Of a DNA stretch of 64,000 nucleotides, positions 40,801 to 52,800 are shown in pieces. The position numbers and the translations under genes are program-made. Position 1 is the stretch's first letter. Every line of letters starts with the position of its first letter. Under the pieces are notes generated by a model that did no database searches, was not told the DNA's origin, and saw only the letters and a program-made list of their open reading frames with translations. The stretch comes from Phoebastria nigripes. Taxonomy: Eukaryota > Chordata > Aves > Procellariiformes > Diomedeidae. The stretch lies in the NCBI GenBank assembly GCA_035582835.1, contig JAYKAV010001887.1:3322769-3386768 (forward strand), read 5' to 3'.

Positions 40801-43800
40801 TTACTCCATTGTTTTAAATGGTTATTTTCAATACAGAGGTCACTCACGTTTCTGCATTCACAATCTTTTTGGTGTACCTCACTCAAGTGATTAACTCCTA
40901 TTTTATCTTTTCTCAATCATACTCATTGCTAACTATACTGTAAAGTTTTTGTATTATACCTGTCTATAGCTGTCTTGCAAGCAACGTATTTTTCCTCATA
41001 CTTTCTACACAGATAATTTTCCTCACTTCTAAGTTTAGACCACTTACTGCCTTTATCATAACACAGCGAAGCCTGTTTTCAATGTTTTCTACTCACAAAA
41101 TTAAGGAAATATTTTGTGAAGAGTTATGTTTACAAGTAGGAATGTATACTTCTATTTATTTTGATGGATTATAGCAAATGGATAATCTTACTCAGGACTA
41201 CAGTTGAGCTTCTGGATGTCTTCATGCAAGTTAGGGACAGGAGCCTTCAAGAGGGTCATAGGAAGAATATTTCTTTCTTGAAGAAGATTCACAGGTCTTA
41301 ATCCTTCTTGCTGTAGACTCAGGCCACCCATAGATGCAGTTAAATGATTAGTGCCCAGGGTAGGCTAGGGTCAAATAAAATTTCAGAAATTAACACCAAT
41401 TATTTGGATGAAACTCACAGTTCATTTAAAAAGCAAACATATTTCCCTTTCAATTTTTTGTTTTGTTTTGTTTGTGTATTAACTGCCATTGTATTACAAT
41501 GATATATTTAGAAAAACTACTTGTTACATAAAATTGGACTTAGGCATGTAACATAATAGAGGTAAAAATTAGCACACATTTGCTACAAAGCTCTTGAAAT
41601 ACAAAGGCTCAACTGGCAAAAGTGCTGGTCAGTTNGCTTTGGAAGTTCAGGGAAAAAACCAAATACTTCAGCTAACAATAGCAACCCGAGGGAAGAAAAA
41701 CATGCCAAAAGCAGCTGAAAGTTTTAAGAGAAATATTCTGAACAGATTTGAGGATAGAACACTTCAGAAAGAGCTGGCACACAGCTCTTCCAAACTGGTA
41801 CCAAGGCGTCAGCAAAAGCATTAATTTCAGGCTACATCTATCATCTTGAACAAACGGCGCACCAAACAGTGAACCACAGAAGCGGCACCCCACAGATGCA
41901 CAACACGCACCAATCGTCACTTTTCTTTACCCACGCGCTCCATGGGTAGTACTGAGATAAAAACCAGACAATCTTTACCTGGTGGAAATGTTTTGATCCA
42001 TCTGGATATTGCAAAGCAGATGCTTGCATTCCTGGTGCTCCGGGTGGAGAAGTATTTTGGTAGCCTGGAGGTAAGGTAGGGTAAGAATACCCAACACTTC
42101 TACTCATCTTAAGATTCGGGGGTGCAGGAGAAGGATGTGGAGTTGCTAGAGGCAGAGTAGATAAATAATTAAAATTAACTGCTGAGAACTGCAGCTTGCT
42201 CAATGCATTAATACAGCAGGAGGGCTTTTTGTTGTTGTTTAGTTTCCAAGTGTAAACAACTGACAACTGCTGTCAATTTTGCAAAGTGCTCTTAACTGCT
42301 TTACCGTACTTACAGGCAAAGAAATGCTAATTGTCAATGCTTCAAATTTCATATTTAGTTTCAAGACAGACATCAAACCAAGTATATATGTTTGTACATA
42401 AATGCCTAATCTTCTATCTTTCCCAGACTCTTAAAAAAAGTTACGTAATAGTAAACATTTTTAATTCCAAAGCCTTACCCATGAGGCCACCACCTTCTAT
42501 TGCATCATAGCTGTTTTGGACCACAGACTCATCACTGGCAGCAGATGTAGCATTGCCTATTAAGAAAGACAGTCCCAGTAAAAATTTTCACAAGTTACTA
42601 AGAAGTTGTAATGAGGTAACTGCAAAGAAATCCTACTGGCTGGATGAATATGAAGATTAGCACAGCTTGGATCGACTTTGTTTCTGTCCCAGGACAAAAC
42701 TGAATTAAATATACATCTTAGCCTCTTTCTCACACACACTTCCCCTGCTGACATGACCTCAAAGGACATTCATAAAACCCCACAATCTTTTTTCAAGGAA
42801 AACAAAAGTCCCTACACTTTGGGTTGAATGATCTTTTAAGATTACTTTAAATTAGGTGTTCGTCATAACTTCCAAGCTGATATGCAGTAAGTGTCAGGGG
42901 ACGCTTCCGCCTCATCAGAGGAACTGTCTGTAGGCTAGCTGCAGTTTTCAAAGTACCTTAGAATTAAGGTACTGGGTTCCTTGCAGAACTTTTTCCACTG
43001 ATAATTCACGGAAACACCAAAATCCCTTCGCTTACACACTTAGTCCAGTACTGTTCACCAAACACCAACAGTTCTGATATGGTCACATACCAGTCAAGAT
43101 ATAAATTCCAGCCGAGATAAGAAAAACCTTGAAATTGAGAAAGTGCTGCCAAAGGACAGCTTTTTGTAAGCTAACTATGTCTAAATGTACAAAACCAATT
43201 ATCAATTGCTAAGGAGAAGTAGATACTCAATTTACTTTTTATTATCATTAAAATCTTCAAAGATGACCCAATGAAGGGAACTTACATTATACGCTGAATC
43301 TTGCTAGTACAGAGCAGTCAACCTACTTCACAGACTAAACATTTCTATCTCTCTAGGGCCCTGGAAATGTTTCTCTTCATTATGAAGAAAAGACTTTCTA
43401 AGTGAAAGCAGTTTCTAATGCATTTCATATGTTCAAAACTAAGCTAAATCTGAATATACTATTCTTGTACTCACACAGCTACCACATACAAGAAACTGTC
43501 AGTCTGAACATGCAAGGAACCAACAGTTTTGACAGAACAAACTATGTAAAAATAAAACTGTCAGCTACCACATGGCCCCATCTAGCATGGGCACTAAATG
43601 CAATACAACTGCAGGTCTGTTTGATATAGAGCCCTGATGAATTCTTAAACAATGGCATATTTGTGCAGGGTCCACAGGAGACAGAGAAAGTCAGATATGT
43701 CTTCAACAGCTGACACTTAACAGCCTCTACTAACAACCTTCAGAAAATGAACAAATCCAAGATATGCGTTTCAGTGATTTTACACAGAAGGAAAGAATAA

Positions 43801-46800
43801 GGTACAGCTACGTAAACAGGCAAGGAATTGCAGGGTTCACATTCTAGCCTTCCCTGCAGAATAAAACAATACAGGAAGTTATACACAGATTATGTCCTCC
43901 ACAGCAGTCAAGGATGCAGAGAAATCAGAATTTCAATATCATTTTAGAACACTAAAAATAAAAAAAGAGATGGCAACTATGGGAGACATGGACATGTTAA
44001 ACAGTACTTAGAAATCTATTTAAAGTGTTAATTATTTTTATTTTATTAACAACTGCCAACAAGAAATATTTTACTTCCTTCCAGGTCCTTACCTGCTCCT
44101 TTCAGATGAAATTATGCTGTATTAGCATCAATTTTACTATTTGAGTGTCTAATAGAACAGTGTACTTGACTTAAAAGGTTGCATATTAGAGCAAGTTGTC
44201 ATGTTCAAATTCAACAAAAAGAGCAAATTATTNCTTACCTTCTTGATTTGCAGCTGAATTTAGCAGAGACTGTGTATTAGGTGGTCCTGCTATCAGTGTT
44301 GATGGCCTAATTAAAGGTGGACCAGCAACTGGCGGAGGTCCTAAAGGTGGCCTTGCAGGAGGGTGGAGTGGAGTTAAAGGCTGAGTCACTGGTGGAGGTG
44401 CAGATCCTGTAAAGAGATTAATTTTTAGGAGGAGTTTAACCCAGCTGAAAAATTCAAAAAAGTTTTGTTCCAAAACCACACAGATTGAACTCTAAATATT
44501 CCTCTTATTCAAATGATAAACAGCATGAGACACATAAATCCTAACATGTGTAGGTTTCACAACTTCAGATTGTTTCTGTCGTGCTCTTCTCACACTGGGT
44601 TCCTGTAGCTATTATCCACGATCTCTTTCAGCTGTTTGTTGCTATTTTTGGTAAGAATTTCAAGAGGTACAGAAAGCATCCCAACTTCAATTGCTAAGTC
44701 TGGACTTTATATAAAGTTATAGTACAGCCCCATATCAGACAGAGAATAATGAACTAGTAAGAGTCTAAAGAGATTCCTGCTGACAGGATGCTCACCTTCC
44801 GCTTCAATAATCTGATGCAAAACAGCAATGTACAGATTCTATAGCTACTAAAATTACTTGGGAAAAAGATTTCACTTGGGAAAGCATCAGCAATGTGCAG
44901 TTTGAATAAACTTGCTGTGCGAGTGTGAGGTGTTTTGCTCTGAAACATTTAACCCTCCATGTTAAAAGTCACAGGAAAGTTTTTAATGGCTTCTATTTTA
45001 AAATTCTAGGACTTTCTCAAGCCAAGACATTTAGAAACCCAAATGCTTTTCTTCCCTTCAAATAATGCCAAATCCTCAGAGCGTTTCCACCCCTTTGTTC
45101 CCTATTATTCCAGAGGCCAGTATAACTGCCCTTTAACTCTACGAAGTTAACACACCAATGTGTTTTAATATAAAAGTTAACCTTTCAAAAGATAAGGCCA
45201 AATTTTCCAGGATCACCAGGTCTCAACACAGTACAGAAGCCTGTAAGCCATGCACAAAAGTATACTGATGAATTCCCCACCACACAAAATATGCAACTTC
45301 ATGAGCCTGCACAATATGGTCACATTTAAGGGAGGAGGGAAAGAAAAAAAGGGAGGAAAAAAAAAAAAAAAAATCACATCCGGTGAAGTTTGTTCACTTA
45401 GTGTTTGATACTGCAAAGCTAATTAATAACTGCTATATGCAGGCAACACTATCACAGAACTTGGAAGAGATTCTGTATCTAAGAGGCTGTCCAAAGTTGG
45501 CCATGCAGGCAGGAAGCTGGCAGACCTTTGTTCTAAGAACGAGCGTGATCAGCAAAATGAGCTAAATTAATTTTAAAATAAGTGATCATTGTTCTACAAA
45601 AAACTACCAGGGAAATTGCTCAGGGGGATTCACCGTTGAATGGATGTAAGAATTCTCCTATTCCAGACACTCACTCTTATTTCATATGCCACCTTCCAAA
45701 ATTTCTCATCGTTTTCCTCACTAATTCCAAAGTACTAATTGTTTATTCCAATAAACTGCCAGAAATAGTTTCATAAGTTCTGTGAGCTTAAGACAGTTTG
45801 AATATCCTAACAAAATTAGTCAGGCGTAATACAAAAAACTAGCATCAAGAAAAATCTCTAATGAGACTAAAAGCTTTTCACAGGAAAAAAATATTTGCTT
45901 TAACGTTTAAAATGTTTCTGTATGAAACTCCTATTAGCATGCTCAGAAAGATGGTTAGAAAAACCTCTATAACAACAAACAGCAATTTGGCAAAGAGAAA
46001 CTTGAGTATTAACTTTGTTTCCATAATAATCACAAGTTATATAAGAGAGCTATTTAGTGTTAGAAAAGCTTTTCGCCACTCCATATACCAGCACGCAAGC
46101 AGCAGAAACAGAAGTGGTAATTCTTTGCATCTCGTGCTTTCAGAGTACTTTCTTAAAGACTGACAATTATTATTAGACAGTGAAAATTACACGTTTGGAG
46201 GAAGGAAGCTTTCCATTCAACTGACCTCTACTTCAATGGCACAGAATGCTTTTCGGTTTTCTTTCCAGGCTGTGCTTAAGTTATATGCATCAACCTGACT
46301 GAGGCCGTTCTGAGAACTACCTGTATCAAGTGATTAACAGGAAGGCTAACAAGTTTTAAACTGCAAAAGACCACACTCACTAAACAGGACTACAGTTTTC
46401 AGCCGTGAAGTCCCCACTTGACTGAAGCATGCCAATGCTCCGACAGCCACCCCAAGGAACGGTGAAGGTCACAGAAACAGCATTACCCACAAACAGCTTC
46501 CCAAAACAACNAGACACCATTCAGGAGTTACCTGCTTCAGCCAGCTGAAATGCCTGACCTGCACACAGAACTTCCATTTCTAATCAAAAGAAACCACCCC
46601 AGTATTTGTAATGTGCATTTTCTCAAAGTATCTGCTCTGACAACCTTGCTCCACAAGCAAAATGCTGCTGCAGAGTAAATTCTATATTCTTTTTTTAAAA
46701 GGGATGCTGAGAAATGGGCATTGGCAAAACATCAAAAAGTTATGGTTACCTGGCTTCATATAGCTGTTCTGAAGCGGAGGACCTCCCGGAGAAGCAGCAT

Positions 46801-49800
46801 ATTGGTAACTTCCTGGAGGATTTGTATTTCCTGATAACGACGACGGTGGCTGAGCTGACCCTGTCCCCATCGCGTGAGCCAAATGGCTAGTTTGAGACCC
46901 AACTGGCTGACTCACAGGAGTCTGGCTGTACTGCCAGTTTGAAAGCACTGGTGGGCTAGCTCCAGGAGGAAAGCTACCAGCAGATGATATAGCAGCTGAG
47001 TTTTGCAATGCAGGCAGCAGCACTTGTGGAACAGGACCTGTCTGTTGTACTGGTGACCTGGAGAAAGGTGCCACTGGTGGTCTGTTGAGAGTCTGCCCAG
47101 GTCCTTGATAATTGTTTAATTGAGAAACATTCTGAGAGCCACTATAGTTATACTGTCCAGAAGACTGATGGGGAGGAACCTTCGCTGGTGTCTGATGCGA
47201 ATACGATCCTGGAACTGANGGGCTATATCCCTGGCCATCTGATGAATGCATCAGCTGATTTTGAACAGGACCTGGAAGGAAAAAAAAAAAACCAAAACCA
47301 ATAAACCCTTCAGAAAGTCAGTGTTGTGTATCACTTCTGAAAATAAGAGATGTTCCTGGGAATCTCTTTCCTTAGGATTTTATTAGTCTCCAAGCCATTA
47401 TTTTTTTATTTTTAAACAACCAGGTGTAACAGAGAGAAGTACTGCTGCAGGGGACATGAATTTGGTAGTATTTTGCTATCAACACTTAGATCTTTGTTTT
47501 GGTTTANTTTTTTTTACAATAGTCTCGCAACCACTAAGCATTCCAGTGCCTGAGCACAATCCATCCTCCTGGGCTGAAATTCACACACGATACTATTTCT
47601 ATCTTCAGAAACACCCAAAAGCAAGCCGACCAAAGAGGAGCGCTCTCCCACACAGCTGGCAGCAGTACAAGTGAGCAGACCGAAAGCGGAAGCATCCATT
47701 ACGTAATAANTCAGTTTCACTTGACAATTGACACCAACTTAAACTTTAGCTTACAGCAAAGACACGAACAGCCAGTTTCAGCGTAGGTCACCATGCTATT
47801 TCTCAAGTGACAGAGTTAATCTATGAAAGTTTCTGCAGTTAATTTTAGTAAGAGAACTATTCATACACACGCCGCTCATGTGAGCAGCCAACTGGTCATG
47901 AACATGGAATGAAGGGTAATTTTATCATAAAATAATTCACCAATCAGGAAAATAAAACTTGATGAGTTAATGGTGCTTTTTATGTATTTGTTGGTTGGTA
48001 TAGCTGAACTAAGTTTTACTCATTTGAAGAAAAAAAGAAAAGAAATGAAAAAAGGTTAATAACTCTCCAAACAGTAAACAACGCTGGCAAGAGCATCATC
48101 AGATTTCTGCTTTACACTGGAACACAAAGAGACAGAATACCGTGAGATTTCCAGTGCAATAAGAGCTCCACCAAGAAAGCTACCGCTACAGGTTGTTCAT
48201 ACCATTGCCACAAAATGGACATTCTGAAGGAAGACTAAATTTTCAAGTGAAATCCTTCTGAGCAGAATACACTAGATAATGCATGCCTCAGCCAGCCACG
48301 ACTCCTTAAAAATTACTAAAACGCTTTCCAATGTTGTATCATTTATTTTAGCCAGTCGCATTGTGGCTCCCCCCACCCCCCTACACACACAGTTTGAATA
48401 CTGGAGACATTCCACATACACAGGTAAACATCTGAAAGCAGAAAAGATCCTCTTCGTGGTTTAGAGTTAAGATTCTGTTCTTTGCAACCCTGTACTATTT
48501 TCCAGATTTCCAGACTTAGTTAAGATTTGGACAATTTTTTTGAACCTAGATAAACAAAAGCACTTAATTTTCCAGACCAGAAACCACTTAAATTTTCAAA
48601 AACATGCCAGAGAGATTAGCTTGGAGAGTGGAGATATATTTACCATACAAGTACTGGAAACAGCTGCCACCAGAATGAAATCACAGAATTTCATTTAACA
48701 TTAAAACAAAGACAGCTGGTTTCCTATTGAAGCATTCTAGTTAAATTTCAAAAGGTGAGGAAGTTCACATTTCCAAGTTAAAATAACTTTGAACTCGGGC
48801 ATTTCTGACAATAAATTAAGCTAAACATTACACTGAAATACTTAGTTAGGATAAATACTGCACCGGTCATTCAGGTCCTCATTCCCTAGAAAGCCTTAGG
48901 CTGCAGTTCACAGACAGCTGTAACTTCATTGAATATCGTACAAATCCACGCTAACTACATAGCCAAGGCAGTACTACAGTGCCAGTGACCTCATCCTCAC
49001 TGCCTCTGTTACTTGTGCATAAGAAGTACATACCATATTATTCTCCACCCATTAATCTCAATATGCTACTTATCGTTCAGTTAGGAAATCCAGTTATACC
49101 CTACTGCCCTTACAATGCTGCTCATAAATCTTAGTAATTAATAATTCTCTAAAATCAATGGTGTCTAAACAAAAAGCTTGCAAACACCAAAACAGTAACA
49201 ATTATGACTCACCTTCGNATATTACCTTGCAGTGTATCAGATGGGTTTCCAACAATCGATTTACAAAATCCATTGTAAATTAAACTTGCTAACTCTAAGT
49301 AAACGATGAAGAATTATGTGATGCCAGGTCTCCTGACTGCATCACCCTGTACACTGATATAACAACATTACTGTAAGCCGTACGAAAAATACAGAACAAA
49401 TACAAATTAATTTCGTAACTTGATAATTCACCATTGAGCATGACTCTGTAGGCCAGGCAGGAATCAGAGTACTTGGATTGCTCTCTTATGCACTGTTCTC
49501 CCTGCTTGAGGGATAAGTTTGAGGATAAAGCAATGGAAGTGAGGTGAAACCCAAAACTGACCGACCTGGTATTTTCTATGGCACTTTGTTTTAAAAATCA
49601 AATTCCCCACAGCACAATGTTCCAAATTTTTGTTTTTATTTTTAAAGTCAGAAGCATAACTAAAAGTCTCCATAGCCTACGTGCAGTTCATGTTTTCAAG
49701 ACAAGCCTGCGTAAAGCTGCCAACAAAAAAAAAACAACGGCACTGAGGGGTGCAAACCCTTTCCAAAGGGCTTCACAGTCCACAAAGACTTCTCAGAACT

Positions 49801-52800
49801 TGGTACTGTGCTGCTGCCAGATACCCATCTTGACCTGACCTCTTTGCTGAGGCCTGTCAGGGAGCATATAGGCTCTCCAGCCTTCCCCAAACGCTGCTGC
49901 TGGTTTCCTGCACTGTTCTGTGAAGCCAGGAACTAACACGGAGTTCAGCGTAGACTGAAGAGCTAGGCCACCTGCACGGCAGCAAAACCACCGACACTCA
50001 GAGCAGAAATAAGGTTAGTAATACAAGAAAGGCCACCCACTTAACAGTGAAAGACACCTCTACAGGAACACAAGGTCATTTAACATTTCTAAGAGATCAG
50101 GAATGGCACCAGAATATATATGAAGGTTGCCTGATGGTTTTATAAAATGAGGGGTCAAAATATTAGCGCGGGAGGCTAGGATTGAAGTCACATTTTCTGC
50201 CATACAGAATTTCAGCATCACCTACTCCAAGCCTCTTATTTAGTACATTACCTTCACCAGCCGCAACCTTTCCAACCTCCAGGGAGAAGCAAGGATAAAC
50301 ACACTGAAAAGCAGCATCCCAACCGAACTGCCATGGGATCGGTCACCACCAGTGCCCACTGCAGCTGACTTTGACCCACTGGTCTCCAAGCACACGGAGA
50401 GCTGACCAAACCCAACAGCTTCTAAAGCATCTCATGACCTCAAAGTGCCATGCTAAGGTATGACGTGAGGAAAGCAAAACAGTTCTAAAAGAATTGTTTC
50501 TCCTTCGTGTTTGCGCTTCAGATCTGTTAACTGGAAAGCAAATTAGCGACCTGCAGTTAAATGAATACAGAATACCGGTCCTATTAAAAGAAAAACACAA
50601 ATGAAGTAGAGGAAGGTTGTTGCTAAGCAACCCAATGTTCCGTGCTAAACAATTTCCCGGTCAGTACATGGTGCTGCTGTGACAATTTACACGAGCTCGG
50701 GGAGTTACCTGCAAACAGTAAAGCAAGGAACAAGTTGAGAGGAAGAGCTGACAGCTATGTAACAATTTATCGTTCTGTTGACAGCTTTCTTTCCTCATAG
50801 ACCACTGCAAGTATCACAACAGCACTCTCGGTATGCTTTATTTTTACTGCAAAGGTCAAGGATCACCGCACCTTCTCAACATATATTTTAAACAATGCTA
50901 AGAACAGTCCACACTTGAATAATCTAATTTATTCAAAAGGCCAGCAACCCAAACCTTATCTCTAACATACTGTAACAACTGTTTAATTTTATTACCTTGT
51001 ATTTGCGTAACTCTAAATTTCAGTTCTTTATTTTTCATACACCTGACAGCCAGGTAGCCTGAAATTCCTCCTCCTCTGACTGCCTCTCCAGAACTTCCAT
51101 TATGTGCTTAATCTGACTACAGGGAAATTGGCAAACATAAAGTGATGCCAGTCTGTAAATCATCCCACTCGATTACTCCATTAGCTAACGTTCTCTTTGT
51201 GCATTCTCTGCTTAGACCGTAAGCTCTCCAGAATAGAGGCTCTCTCTTCAGACTGTATTCATATGCTTCCCACTTTCTTGACCCTATAAGCAACTATACA
51301 GTTGTTTGTAAAATATCACTTTGCAGATGACTTTGAGGAAAAGTAATAAACACGCTGTGAAGGAAGAGGGGGAAGACAAGTCAAACCATTTAATTACTCG
51401 TGCATAAAGCAGAAAAATCAAAAGATCTCATTATAACTGAATTGCTTATGATGCAGCACAGCTACTGAAACACAGACACGTATAATTAAGGAACCAAGTA
51501 CAGAGGATGCTGTCTGTATATGCAAAATCAGGAAATACTTCCAACAGCACAGATTTCCACACATGCAAAGAAAACAGATACAGAGGCAAGTCTTGCCTTT
51601 TATTTCTTTCTTCCTAGCTTAAAAGCCTGGCTAGTAAGTTGTTCAGTTTCACCTTCAATATCTCATTTTAAAAAAGGATATATTTTGAGGGGAAGAAAGT
51701 CATCACGACTTTCCCAGATCGTAGCACAGAGAACAAGATAGTATCGGTTTTACATGAACAACAAGATAAAAAAAATCCCGTTGGCAGTGCAGCCTGCGCT
51801 CAGCCGGGTCCCCCCCGCCAGCGACAGCCACGGTGCCACATGTACAGCTCCGTTCCAAAGGGTCAGAGGCTCAGACCGCTGCCTCGGCTGTGTCACGTCA
51901 GGGACATGGGCTAAAGGAACGTCCAGTGCGGCTCACGCCGTACATTTTACCTAGGTAGCATAAACACAGGTTTTCTGAAAGGCACTTTTGTCAATTTATA
52001 AGCCAAGACGCACACAAAAACATACTCGGGGATATTTTTGACATGAAAAAAAGATTGGAATGAAAATTTATTTTCCCGGTAAACAGCTCTNCATCTTCCT
52101 CCGTAACGCTTTTGGGGGGACGCGCTCCCGCCGGCAGCTCGCCACGACTCCCACCCACGCCGACCCCCAGGACCTTTTATTTCCCAGCCAGGGAACCAGC
52201 CGCCCCCCGCCGCCCCCGTCCGGGGCTGCCCGCAGCCATCGCTCCCGCCCGCAGCCGTGTCCTCGCACAGACGGGGTGACGCTGCCGCGGGGGGTGACAG
52301 GAGTCAGTCACCGCTACCCACTTCTTTCCTTTTTTTTTTTTTTTTTTTTTTTTTCTCCCTTCCTTCCCCGAATTCAGCTGCGCTCCCCCTCGGGACACCG
52401 GGGGTCCGGGATGCGGTGAGGGCGCCGCTGGAGCCGGGCACAGACCTGTCCCCGGGGCCGCCGCCGACCCCGCCCGCTCCTACGGGCTGTATCTCAGCGA
52501 GCCGAGCAGCTAACGCACCGGGAGCGCCCGCGGCCGCCGGCTCCCCCGCTCCCGTCACCCGGAACACCTCCTCCCCGCCGCCCTGCCCGCGGCCACCGGC
52601 CCCCTCCCCAGCGCCTCGGGCCGAGGCCTGCCCCGCTGCCCCCGCAGCGCCGGGGAGAACGGGCGCAGGGCGGCCTAGGGCCGGGGGAAGAGCCGCAGGG
52701 CGGGGGCCGCCCCCCCGCCAGGCCCCCTGCCCGCGGCCGGGCCCCGCGGCCCTCTACCGCCACCGAGGCGGCCCGGCGCCGCGCTCACCGTTGCTGTAGG

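Larger units (their letters stand above)
28848..46749 (-). other. SEC24A: SEC24A introns 2-22 as a group
   Basis: Sequence between the listed SEC24A exons. Longer blocks: 44407-46749, 42557-44238, 39225-40050, 40154-41191, 36879-38128, 31070-32577. Homopolymers occur at 45357-45373 (A17), 35347-35370 (A24) and 36931-36950 (T20, next to the gap). No extra coding exon or RNA gene recognised. All junctions are GT-AG. Confidence 0.55.
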
